Assembly: GCA_002496355.1 (NCBI GenBank)
Contig: DAJP01000019.1
Coordinates: 1-38,272 of the forward strand
DNA from: Euryarchaeota archaeon UBA346
GTDB taxonomy: Archaea; Thermoplasmatota; E2; DHVEG-1
Reading direction: 5' to 3'
DNA: 38,272 bases
The notes beneath the pieces were generated by a model. The model had not been told where the DNA came from and did no database searches. It worked only from the letters and a program-made list of their open reading frames with translations. This document shows, piece after piece, positions 32,609-38,272 of this stretch. The stretch's first letter is position 1, and the number at the start of each line of letters is the position of its first letter. A program made the translations under genes and the position numbers.

Positions 32609-32622
32609 TTAACAATTGTTAA
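32609..32622. promoter_or_regulatory. 14-bp perfect palindrome, candidate operator
   Basis: TTAACAATTGTTAA is perfectly self-complementary. Its core TAACAATTGT recurs at 32738-32748 in the promoter of the adjacent HTH regulator, which suggests both are binding sites for that protein. A minus-strand TATA-like ttttataaa centred near 32638 would place a leftward transcription start inside this palindrome. Confidence 0.5.
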
Positions 32623-32737
32623 TACACCTGCCATTTATAAAACTTTCGTAGCAATTTCTGCCTCCCAGCAACCAGTACCGGCATCTATTTTTCCCACCCT
32701 TTAAAAAAAATAAAAACATTAATTATAAGTATAAAAT

Positions 32738-32748
32738 AACAATTGTAC
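32738..32748. promoter_or_regulatory. Candidate autoregulatory operator of the HTH gene
   Basis: TAACAATTGTA lies between a TATA box (tataagtata, 32724-32733) and the ATG at 32755, which is 26 bases from the TATA centre and so likely also the transcription start. A repressor bound here would block the start site. It repeats the core of the palindrome at 32609-32622. Confidence 0.5.
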
Positions 32749-32754
32749 CCTTTG

Positions 32755-33090
32755 ATGAAACGCGTTCCCTGTGAATACGTGATATGGAATGGGTTGCCTC
32801 TCATTCGAAAAGAGATCGCAGAAAGCCTCATGACCAACTATGGGCTGAGCCAGAAAGAAGCAGCAGAGAAACTCGGCATTACCCCTGCAGCAGTCTGTCA
32901 ATACGTCTCCCACAAACGAGGAAACAAGACCATCGAGGATGAAGAAATCATAAAAGAAATCAGACTCTCCACACAACGGATCCTGAACGACACGGACGAT
33001 GCGATGATTAAGGAGACCTGCCGCATCTGCAAGATTTTAATGGCAAAAGGAATCTTTCCCTCCGGATGTGACTCCTGCTCCACGGATTGA
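32755..33090 (+). CDS. Xre-type HTH regulator with C-terminal cysteine cluster
   Basis: 111 aa from ATG 32755. Residues ~20-56 (KEIAESLMTNYGLSQKEAAEKLGITPAAVCQYVSHKRG) form a clear Cro/C1-type helix-turn-helix. The C-terminus holds C89-x2-C92-x12-C105-x2-C108 (CRIC ... CDSC), which could bind zinc or an iron-sulfur cluster and sense metal or redox state. This is the architecture of the archaeal family of predicted regulators with an Xre HTH (COG2522 type). The ATG is preferred over an upstream TTG because the TATA box at 32724-32733 predicts a leaderless mRNA. It likely represses itself through TAACAATTGT sites. Confidence 0.8.
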   Translation: MKRVPCEYVIWNGLPLIRKEIAESLMTNYGLSQKEAAEKLGITPAAVCQYVSHKRGNKTIEDEEIIKEIRLSTQRILNDTDDAMIKETCRICKILMAKGIFPSGCDSCSTD

Positions 33091-33093
33091 TCT

Positions 33094-34038
33094 TTACCCT
33101 GACGGGAAGAACCAGGTAAAAAGCGAGATGGCCAGCGGGATGCTCACCAACGAACCGATGAAACTGGCCACCAGGAACTGGTTCACGATAGATTCATTCC
33201 CACCCACACGCTTCGTGAATATCGGTAGCGCGGTCACCGGCGGCACCGCACTCTGCAGCATCAGCAGCAACCCGATCTGATACGACGGTCTGATGACCAC
33301 CAGCACCCCTAACATGACCAGGGGGAACAACAGGTTTTTTATCAGAACGAATTTCACTATTTCCGTACTGTAGATTTGTCCTTTTCGCTGGAAATCAAGC
33401 GACAGACTCCCCCCGATCACCAGCATCAGTAACGGCACCGTCATCGCCCCAAGCATCGAAAGAATCGAAAGAACAATATCCGGGACATAGGACTGGACAT
33501 CAATAAAACGGATCACAAGTGCAAGGATCGTCGAAACGAAAACGACGTTAAAGATTCGCTTCCAGTTAATGTTCTTCTCGTTTTTCCCAAAGAAATATGG
33601 ATAGATATTGAACAAAAACGCAGGATAAAAGAGCATGAACAAAAACAAGGAAACAAGATATGGAGACGAACCACCGAACATCCCGGTGAGGATCGCAAGA
33701 GGGAAAAACAACCCGTTATGTAAGAACAGGCTCATGGCAAATTCCCGTCTCGTCCCCTTCTTTGATGCAAACATGAATACGCCAGTCAACAACGCTGCGA
33801 TTCCGGTAAACACACCCCACCAGAGTGGAAGCACCCACCAATCTGGTATCTCCTGAGGGGAGAAGTTTGAAACGATATTCACAAACACAAGACAGGGCAA
33901 CGCAACGTCCAAGGCAAGGTTCGACAGGGCACCAAGAGCGTTTTCTGGAACGACCTTCCGTTGGACGATCAGAAAACCAAACACACCGATGCCGAGAAGA
34001 AGGAGTACTGATTGGAAGGTGATTGTGACCAGATCCAT
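33094..34038 (-). CDS. AEC-family permease (auxin efflux carrier/malate permease type)
   Basis: 314 aa from MDLVTITFQSVLLLLGIGVFGF, with about ten membrane helices in two five-helix halves. ALSNLALDVALPCLVFVNI in the second helix and AVPPVTALPIFTKRVGGNESIVNQFLVASFIGSLVSIPLAI near the end are AEC hallmarks. Characterised bacterial relatives move malate or other small organic acids; substrate here unknown. The open frame extends to 34092, but residues before Met19 are not hydrophobic or conserved-looking. It converges on the HTH gene, leaving three bases between stops. Confidence 0.85.
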   Translation of the reverse strand: MDLVTITFQSVLLLLGIGVFGFLIVQRKVVPENALGALSNLALDVALPCLVFVNIVSNFSPQEIPDWWVLPLWWGVFTGIAALLTGVFMFASKKGTRREFAMSLFLHNGLFFPLAILTGMFGGSSPYLVSLFLFMLFYPAFLFNIYPYFFGKNEKNINWKRIFNVVFVSTILALVIRFIDVQSYVPDIVLSILSMLGAMTVPLLMLVIGGSLSLDFQRKGQIYSTEIVKFVLIKNLLFPLVMLGVLVVIRPSYQIGLLLMLQSAVPPVTALPIFTKRVGGNESIVNQFLVASFIGSLVSIPLAISLFTWFFPSG

Positions 34039-34181
34039 AGTATATTCATAGTCTGGAAAACATAAGGACTTAAAGAGATTACGATGAAACAATCAAATCT
34101 CTTCTTACTCAAAGAAAGCTATATTTTATTAACATGATTTCTTATCTCATTTCGGTTGATGGAACCGGGGGTTAGATGTGA

Positions 34182-34616
34182 ATGAAAACGACATCGATAC
34201 TTGAGTTGATGATAGCAGATCATGCAAAAATCCTAAAGCTGTTACACGATGTTGAAAGAAGCATAGGTATAGAACTGGTGTCCCTGATGAAGGTGTTCGA
34301 TACTTTTGAATGGGAACTGGAAAAACATATTTTCACCGAAGAAAAAGCGATTTTCTCCTCATATAATCCGAAGGACATTATTCAGGGTTATAAGATGGTT
34401 CCCGAGCTTGTCCAGCAGCACAATGAGATCCTGAACCGAATAAGGATTATGCGCAAAGACCTCATGTGGAACAAATCAGTGAAATTTGATGAGTTTAAGG
34501 AACTCATCATGGCGCATAAGACATTCGAGGAAGTGTCGTTGTACCCGAAACTAGACCAGGAATTGACAGTCGAGCAAAAAGATGAAATCATGAAGAAAAT
34601 CCGTGAGATTATCTGA
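34182..34616 (+). CDS. Hemerythrin-like (HHE domain) protein
   Basis: 144-aa four-helix bundle with candidate di-iron ligands in order: H14 (IADHAKI), H49 and E53 (EKHIFTEEKAIF), H80 and E82 (QQHNEIL), H112 and E116 (AHKTFEEVSLYPKLD). These follow the HHE cation-binding pattern used for O2, NO or iron sensing and storage. In an anaerobe it would more likely sense or scavenge oxygen or NO. A TATA-like ctatatttta at 34120-34129 implies a leader of about 30 bases. It converges on the ferredoxin:disulfide reductase gene. Confidence 0.85.
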   Translation: MKTTSILELMIADHAKILKLLHDVERSIGIELVSLMKVFDTFEWELEKHIFTEEKAIFSSYNPKDIIQGYKMVPELVQQHNEILNRIRIMRKDLMWNKSVKFDEFKELIMAHKTFEEVSLYPKLDQELTVEQKDEIMKKIREII

Positions 34617-34629
34617 GACGGCGGCATTT

Positions 34630-35160
34630 TTAGGTGATAGTGAAAACCTCGAACCGCTCCGCTTTTGCTTTACAGATAGGACAGATTGGTGGGGGCAGCT
34701 CTCTGGCGCATAAATATCCACAGACGGTGCATCTCCAGATTTTAACACCCTCTGTCTTCTTTTCTTTTTTCGAGTGATTCGTTATTACATCGGGGACATT
34801 GGGTTTCTGTTCAGCAGCAGAAAGCGCCACATCAATGACTTCCTGAGGTCGTCGTTCTGGAATTGGTCCTAACAAGGACGGATCGTTTTTTACCTTCTCG
34901 TTTACAAACAATCCACAATAACACATTCCGTACTCATCGACATCCGCGTCTCGATACTCACAGGGGCAGATGATGTCCACATCATATTTCTTCAAACCGC
35001 TTGCAACACGGCAAGGACAGGACCCATACCCATATCGACCGGTATTCGTCGCAAGACCATCGATAAGATCATTGAAAAGCTGCTGATCGGGACAAAGATA
35101 ATACCCGTTCTTTTGTGCGTTCCTTTTCATCGCCTCGATAATAGGTTGTCTGTCTGCCAT
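34630..35160 (-). CDS. Ferredoxin:thioredoxin (disulfide) reductase catalytic subunit fused to rubredoxin
   Basis: 176 aa. Residues 1-~100 are the FTR catalytic chain: CPC at 48-50, CPC at 65-67 and CYC at 80-82 hold the [4Fe-4S] cluster and redox-active disulfide. After a linker, a rubredoxin domain carries C144-x2-C147 and C160-x2-C163 (RCTVCGY ... CPICKA). No separate variable subunit is seen, as in archaeal ferredoxin:disulfide reductases. It would move electrons from ferredoxin (perhaps via rubredoxin) to the glutaredoxin encoded just upstream, whose stop overlaps this start (TAATG). That partner fits an NrdH-like role for NrdD. Confidence 0.92.
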   Translation of the reverse strand: MADRQPIIEAMKRNAQKNGYYLCPDQQLFNDLIDGLATNTGRYGYGSCPCRVASGLKKYDVDIICPCEYRDADVDEYGMCYCGLFVNEKVKNDPSLLGPIPERRPQEVIDVALSAAEQKPNVPDVITNHSKKEKKTEGVKIWRCTVCGYLCARELPPPICPICKAKAERFEVFTIT

Positions 35161-35453
35161 TAGCGGAGCTTCTCCTTGATTTCTTTATCTTTGAACCCGA
35201 GGATCACATGTTTCCCCTGGTCGATAACGATCGTCGGATACGTACGATGCGGGTTGTATTTTTTCACTTCCTCAGAAGCCTCAGTATAGTCTTCTCCTGA
35301 TAATTTGTCGACATCTACATATTCGTAGGCGACGTCAAGAGATTTGAGCAGCTCCTTTGTTTTCTTGCACCATCCACAGGTGCTCAGGGTAAAGATTTTC
35401 ACGTGATGTGCAGTGTTCTTCCCGGGGACTGTTTCATGTTTCATCGAGTTCAT
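35160..35453 (-). CDS. Glutaredoxin/NrdH-like protein
   Basis: 97 aa from ATG 35453, which has gaggaga a few bases upstream; the longer frame to 35483 has no signal. Thioredoxin fold with the redox motif C26-G-W-C29 (TLSTCGWCKKTKELL), the cis-proline site RTYPTIVI and LGFKDKEIKEKL. Such proteins take electrons from ferredoxin:disulfide reductase or thioredoxin reductase. The one-base overlap with the FTR-rubredoxin gene implies a dedicated pair. Candidate electron donor to class III ribonucleotide reductase, by analogy with Methanosarcina. Confidence 0.9.
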   Translation of the reverse strand: MNSMKHETVPGKNTAHHVKIFTLSTCGWCKKTKELLKSLDVAYEYVDVDKLSGEDYTEASEEVKKYNPHRTYPTIVIDQGKHVILGFKDKEIKEKLR

Positions 35454-35537
35454 ATTCTCCTCGCCTCTAAAAACTTTATGCATGTCTCAAAACCTAGTTT
35501 TAAATAGAATAAACCCATGTGAGACCTGAGGTAAAGC

Positions 35538-35732
35538 ATGACTGTTGATTATTATGAATGTCAGACTTGTAAAAAGAAGACGATCGTAAAAACAAAGAAA
35601 GAAAACCCCTCCTGCTGCGGGAAACCAATGAAGAAGATATCGGTTGATATCTGTCTTCAACCAGATCATGCCGAACATTCTCGGCCGATGGGAGAAGACG
35701 AGCCGTGTGATGATTTCCGCGGAGTAAATTAA
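35538..35732 (+). CDS. Small zinc-ribbon-like protein
   Basis: 64 aa. The N-terminal half has C8-x2-C11 (YYECQTCKKKT) and C26-C27-G (SCCGKPMKK), the knuckles of a rubredoxin/desulforedoxin-like or zinc-ribbon fold; the second half is acidic with one further cysteine (DEPCDDF). Either zinc or mononuclear iron could bind; the CCGKPM ending resembles desulfoferrodoxin N-terminal domains. It is divergent from the glutaredoxin/FTR pair and precedes another tiny cysteine protein by 18 bases. An upstream ttttaaata at about 35499-35507 fits a TATA box. Confidence 0.65.
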   Translation: MTVDYYECQTCKKKTIVKTKKENPSCCGKPMKKISVDICLQPDHAEHSRPMGEDEPCDDFRGVN

Positions 35733-35750
35733 CCCAAGAGATGATACAAA

Positions 35751-35873
35751 ATGGAAACATGTGTAGTCTGTGGTTGTGAATTAGAAGAAAAAAACATACG
35801 ACATATCCATATAAAAGGCAAACCAAAAAAGATCTGTCAGGAATGTGTCGCAGCGATAAAGGGATTTGCGTAA
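35751..35873 (+). CDS. 40-aa zinc-finger microprotein
   Basis: Reads METCVVCGCELEEKNIR, then a basic middle and KKICQECVAAIKGFA. C4-x2-C7 with C29-x2-C32 gives a treble-clef or zinc-ribbon pair spaced by 21 residues; C9 is a fifth cysteine. It starts 18 bases after the previous small zinc-ribbon gene in the same direction and its stop abuts the convergent yjbQ-like stop. The regular cysteine spacing and compact operon position argue that it is real, though only 40 codons long. Confidence 0.6.
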   Translation: METCVVCGCELEEKNIRHIHIKGKPKKICQECVAAIKGFA

Positions 35874-36275
35874 TCACCTGTTTTTTTGTGCGAACACGAT
35901 GACGGTTCTCTGTCGTGGGCCGTCTCCTTCATAAAAGAAGATATGCTGCCAGGTACCAAGCACGAGTCTGCCCCCTGCGACAAGTATGGTTACTGAAGAA
36001 CCCAATAGACTGGCTTTGATATGTGCATCGCTGTTCCCCTCGGAATGATGATAGGATTTGTTCTCCGGAACTAATTTTTCCAATGTCTCGATGATGTCTT
36101 CTTGGACGGCTGGGTCCGCTCCTTCATTGATGGTGACACCTGCGGTCGTATGTGGCACATACACAATGACAAATCCTTCCGTTATTTTTTCCTGGCTTAC
36201 GACACTTTGGACTCCATCGGTGATATCGATCATCTGGTTTCTTTTCTGGGACGAGATATGAAGCTCCTTCATCAA
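35874..36275 (-). CDS. YjbQ/UPF0047 family protein
   Basis: 133 aa, full family length. Conserved blocks are present: VPHTTAGVTINEGADP, HHSEGNSDAHIKASLLGSS and GTWQHIFFYEGDGPRQR. The histidines and acidic residues form a metal-binding site in solved members. Bacterial YjbQ shows weak thiamine-phosphate synthase activity, but the physiological role is unsettled. Start Met1 (36275) is about 26 bases from the shared A/T block at 36295-36307, so leaderless transcription is likely. Confidence 0.9.
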   Translation of the reverse strand: MMKELHISSQKRNQMIDITDGVQSVVSQEKITEGFVIVYVPHTTAGVTINEGADPAVQEDIIETLEKLVPENKSYHHSEGNSDAHIKASLLGSSVTILVAGGRLVLGTWQHIFFYEGDGPRQRTVIVFAQKNR

Positions 36276-36294
36276 GAAGTCTCATCTGGTTTTT

Positions 36295-36307
36295 TCTATA
36301 TAAATAG
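36295..36307. promoter_or_regulatory. TATA box between yjbQ-like and HAD genes
   Basis: tctatataaatag is close to the archaeal TATA consensus on both strands. Leftward it is 26 bases from the yjbQ-like start (leaderless); rightward it predicts a start near 36327, about 36 bases before the HAD ATG. It may therefore drive both genes. Confidence 0.5.
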
Positions 36308-36362
36308 AGATGGTGAGAAAACCTTTTTGTACCATTGCCGGGTACAGCAGCCCCTGAAGACC

Positions 36363-36959
36363 ATGAAGCTAGCCCCGAGTGCGATTCTCTTCGATATGGA
36401 TGGAGTCCTTGTCGATTCCCTTGATGCCTGGTGGGCGGCTCTGAACAATGCTCTGCAGAGGTTCAAACACCAAGAAATCACTCGTGATGAATTCATACAG
36501 ATGTATTGGGGTCATGACCTCAAAGCAAACCTCAGACGATTGCATCTTCATCCTGATGTCGCGCAGTTCTGTAACATCACCTATGGTAATCACCTTGATT
36601 TTGTGACAATCTATCCTGATACGCAGAACACTCTGGAGTCTCTTACCTCCTACAAGAAGGCGGTCATCACCAACACCCCCTCTGACTGTGCACAACAGAT
36701 TCTTCGAAAGTTTCATATCGAGCAGTATTTCGAAGCTGTCGTCACCAGCGATGATGTCGTCAGATCTAAACCAGACCCGGAGATTGTCTTTAAAGCATGT
36801 GAGCGGCTCGGAGTCGATGTAAAAACCGTCCTGTTGATCGGTGATACAAACAGTGATGTGAAAGCAGCAGAAGCAGCAGGATGCATGGTGGTTGGTCTGA
36901 ACATTCCTGCGGATATCACGATTCAGAGACTCGCTGAGTTGCCCTCGCTTCTTCAATAG
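36363..36959 (+). CDS. HAD-superfamily phosphatase (phosphoglycolate phosphatase-like)
   Basis: 198 aa. Motif I is FDMDGVLVDS (nucleophile D11, acid D13), motif II AVITNTPS, the motif III lysine is in RSKPDPEI and motif IV is LLIGDTNSDVKAAEAAGC. A helical cap lies between motifs I and II (residues ~18-90), the Gph/beta-phosphoglucomutase type. The open frame reaches back to 36102 but overlaps yjbQ there and gives no family match, so I start at 36363. Substrate unknown. Confidence 0.87.
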   Translation: MKLAPSAILFDMDGVLVDSLDAWWAALNNALQRFKHQEITRDEFIQMYWGHDLKANLRRLHLHPDVAQFCNITYGNHLDFVTIYPDTQNTLESLTSYKKAVITNTPSDCAQQILRKFHIEQYFEAVVTSDDVVRSKPDPEIVFKACERLGVDVKTVLLIGDTNSDVKAAEAAGCMVVGLNIPADITIQRLAELPSLLQ

Positions 36960-36994
36960 CACAGACGATCGGCCTTTTTTTTCATCATCGGAAT

Positions 36995-37006
36995 AGTTAA
37001 AAATAA
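36995..37006 (+). promoter_or_regulatory. TATA box for the PAC2 gene
   Basis: agttaaaaataa is centred about 26-34 bases before the alternative starts GTG 37026 and ATG 37035. With no ribosome site present, a leaderless message is likely. Confidence 0.45.
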
Positions 37007-37025
37007 CCTACGAGATGTACGACAA

Positions 37026-37799
37026 GTGAATAATATGGAGGAAGAAATTCAAATCATTGAATATAAGAATGTTGATCTTACAAACTCGGTCCTAATCGAA
37101 GCATTTCCCACGGTCGGGCTTGTCAGCTCCATTGCAGGTCACTTCCTAGTCGAACAGTTGAACCTTGAGGAGATCGGGATGATCAGCTCCCGGTATTTTA
37201 TGCCTGCGGCAGTGATCCATAAAGGAGTACCGTCTCCGCCTGTAAGGATTTACGCAAGTAAGAAATTCTGTGGATCTAATAGTGACTGCGATCAGATTGT
37301 TGTCATTAGCTCTGAGTTTATGCCCGCGGTTGATATCATCAAACCCGTGGCAAACATGATTCTTTCCTGGGCACAGAAAAAGAAATGTAGCCATATTGTA
37401 ACCTTGGAGGGGACTCATGGTCTGAACCCGAAGAATCCAAAGACCTATGGGGTTGCCACGACGCAGAAGATGAAAGATATCCTGAAAAAATATTCTATTG
37501 AAGAAACCAAAGAAGGCATGATTACAGGGATAACCGGGGTACTGCTCTATGAGGGAGCACGGTTAAAACAAGACGTCCTGTGCCTTCTGGCTGAGGCGCA
37601 TTCCTCCTATCCGGATTCTCGTGCTGCGGCTTTACTTGTCGAAACACTGGATAAAATGCTGCCTGAGATCAAGCTAGACACCCAGCCGCTCTACAAAGAA
37701 GCAGATGACATCGAGCAGAAGATCAGGTCCTTCATCAAACAGGCTCAGCCGACAGCACCGTCATCGGCGCAGCAACTTCCAACACAGATGTACGGATAA
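37026..37799 (+). CDS. PAC2-family proteasome assembly chaperone homologue
   Basis: 257 aa from GTG 37026 (ATG 37035 gives 254). It matches archaeal PAC2 (COG2047-like) proteins: SVLIEAFPTVGLVSSIAGHFLVEQL, SRYFMPAAVIHKGVPSPPVRIY, IVVISSEFMPAVD, TLEGTHGLNPKNPKTYGVATT and EGMITGITGVLL. The last residues are M-Y-G, a hydrophobic-Tyr-any (HbYX) ending. In Pyrococcus the related PbaB protein uses such a tail to dock on the 20S proteasome. A C-terminal flexible linker (QAQPTAPSSAQQLPTQ) precedes the tail. Role as a proteasome assembly or activating factor is inferred. Confidence 0.85.
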   Translation: MNNMEEEIQIIEYKNVDLTNSVLIEAFPTVGLVSSIAGHFLVEQLNLEEIGMISSRYFMPAAVIHKGVPSPPVRIYASKKFCGSNSDCDQIVVISSEFMPAVDIIKPVANMILSWAQKKKCSHIVTLEGTHGLNPKNPKTYGVATTQKMKDILKKYSIEETKEGMITGITGVLLYEGARLKQDVLCLLAEAHSSYPDSRAAALLVETLDKMLPEIKLDTQPLYKEADDIEQKIRSFIKQAQPTAPSSAQQLPTQMYG

Positions 37800-37804
37800 C
37801 TGTC

Positions 37805-38272
37805 TTATCTGTTGTCGGTATATCGGTTCAGGAACACGAATTTCTCTAAGGGAAATCGCTCAGGTCGTTTCTTCTCGATTGCCGCTTGTTTTTCAGTAAG
37901 GATCGGATAAATGGTCTCTGCATGCTTCCCGACATTGACCAGGGTGATGACCTCGAGATCATCCGGGATACCAAGGATTTCCCGTGTTTTTTTGGGACTG
38001 AATCCTGCGATTGGATGGGCGACGAGACCTAACTCTGTTGCCCGTAGGATGAGAAACGCGGTCGCCATCCCCGTGTCGAAATGATGGTACACACGTTCTC
38101 CGATGATGCAATCATAGTCTTTCTTGCTGAGTACCACGATGATCATTGAGGCACGGTGGATCCATTCGTTTCCCTTTGAGAGCGCCTCATGCATCTTATT
38201 CAGCATCTCTGGTTCATAGACAAAAACGAATCTCCAGGGTTGATTGTTGTTGCATGATGCGGAGAGTTGTGC
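37805..38272 (-). CDS. Nitroreductase family protein (5' end outside the window)
   Basis: At least 155 residues; the frame stays open through base 38272, so the gene continues beyond the window. The visible start, AQLSASCNNNQPWRFVFVYEPEML, is the FMN-binding SxxNxQPWRF motif near the N-terminus of nitroreductase-fold proteins. It then has HRASMIIVVLSKKD, DTGMATAFLILRATELGLVAHPIAGF and LGIPDDLEVITLVNVGK, which complete the fold. An FMN-dependent NAD(P)H oxidoreductase of unknown substrate. It converges on the PAC2 gene with a five-base gap. Confidence 0.88.
   Translation of the reverse strand, partial: AQLSASCNNNQPWRFVFVYEPEMLNKMHEALSKGNEWIHRASMIIVVLSKKDYDCIIGERVYHHFDTGMATAFLILRATELGLVAHPIAGFSPKKTREILGIPDDLEVITLVNVGKHAETIYPILTEKQAAIEKKRPERFPLEKFVFLNRYTDNR

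Larger units (their letters stand above)
32415..32754. other. 340-base intergenic region with operators and inverted repeats
   Basis: No protein gene is visible. It holds the divergent promoters of the Ogg2 gene (left) and the HTH regulator (right), a perfect palindrome TTAACAATTGTTAA at 32609-32622, a shorter copy TAACAATTGTA at 32738-32748, a long imperfect inverted repeat at 32457-32550 and an additional TATA-like ttataaaa at 32635-32642. A leftward small RNA starting near 32612 and ending at the T7 tract around 32442-32448 is possible but unproven. Confidence 0.55.

Noticed and set aside
36102..36362. Long N-terminal extension of the HAD open frame (285 aa in all).
   Set aside because: It overlaps the yjbQ-like gene on the other strand, has no HAD similarity, and the HAD fold begins cleanly at MKLAPSAILFDMDG.
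1..38272. CRISPR arrays, insertion sequences, integrase or phage genes.
   Set aside because: No regularly spaced repeats, transposase motifs, terminal inverted repeats with target duplications or integrase motifs were seen; tRNA genes are intact with no duplicated 3' ends.

Overview
The window is archaeal chromosome. The evidence is a 427-residue EF-1alpha next to ribosomal S10, prefoldin beta, an archaeal-type TyrRS, an Ogg2-type 8-oxoguanine glycosylase, a PAC2-family proteasome chaperone, TATA boxes about 26 bases before many starts (several genes look leaderless), and strong GGAGG-type ribosome sites elsewhere. The [NiFe] hydrogenase, class III (oxygen-sensitive) ribonucleotide reductase, ferredoxins and ferredoxin-dependent disulfide reductase indicate an anaerobe. 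The gingipain-like secreted peptidase and Ig-like surface domain would fit a sediment, protein-degrading euryarchaeal or Thermoplasmatota-like lineage, but that placement is only an inference.

Layout. 1-3.9 kb: sugar-nucleotide genes (NDP-sugar pyrophosphorylase, phosphomannomutase-like, GlmM-like). 4-6 kb: EF-1alpha, S10, tRNA-Ser(UGA), tRNA-Arg(UCU). 6-11.7 kb: a small membrane protein, a membrane-anchored DUF362 protein, an ABC-2 exporter (permease and ATPase) and an MFS transporter. 11.7-14.2 kb: HEAT-repeat protein, cis-prenyl diphosphate synthase, a two-TM protein and prefoldin beta. 14.3-17.3 kb: a large C25 (gingipain-like) protein. 17.3-21.6 kb: TyrRS, adenylosuccinate lyase, a stand-alone domain like the N-terminus of some dihydropteroate synthases, a DUF123 protein, CutA and a ThiI-like PP-loop protein. 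21.7-26 kb: nrdR-nrdD-nrdG followed by thioredoxin reductase. 26-31 kb: hydrogenase protease, SemiSWEET-like protein, HypE, a four-subunit group 4-type [NiFe] hydrogenase core, a small membrane protein and a 2[4Fe-4S] ferredoxin. 31-34 kb: AlkD-like and Ogg2 repair genes, a cysteine-rich HTH regulator with its likely operator, and an AEC permease. 34-38 kb: hemerythrin-like protein, a ferredoxin:disulfide reductase fused to rubredoxin with a partner glutaredoxin, two tiny zinc-ribbon proteins, YjbQ, a HAD phosphatase, a PAC2 chaperone and a nitroreductase cut by the window end.

Themes. The strongest regulatory signal is a pair of NrdR-box-like sites exactly 31 bp apart upstream of nrdR-nrdD-nrdG, suggesting that the mostly bacterial NrdR circuit operates in an archaeon. 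The ferredoxin, ferredoxin:disulfide reductase-rubredoxin fusion and NrdH-like glutaredoxin, together with NrdD, resemble the electron-delivery route described for methanosarcinal class III reductase. The hydrogenase operon encodes catalytic and electron-transfer subunits but no ion-translocating membrane subunit in this window. No CRISPR array, insertion sequence or prophage was seen.
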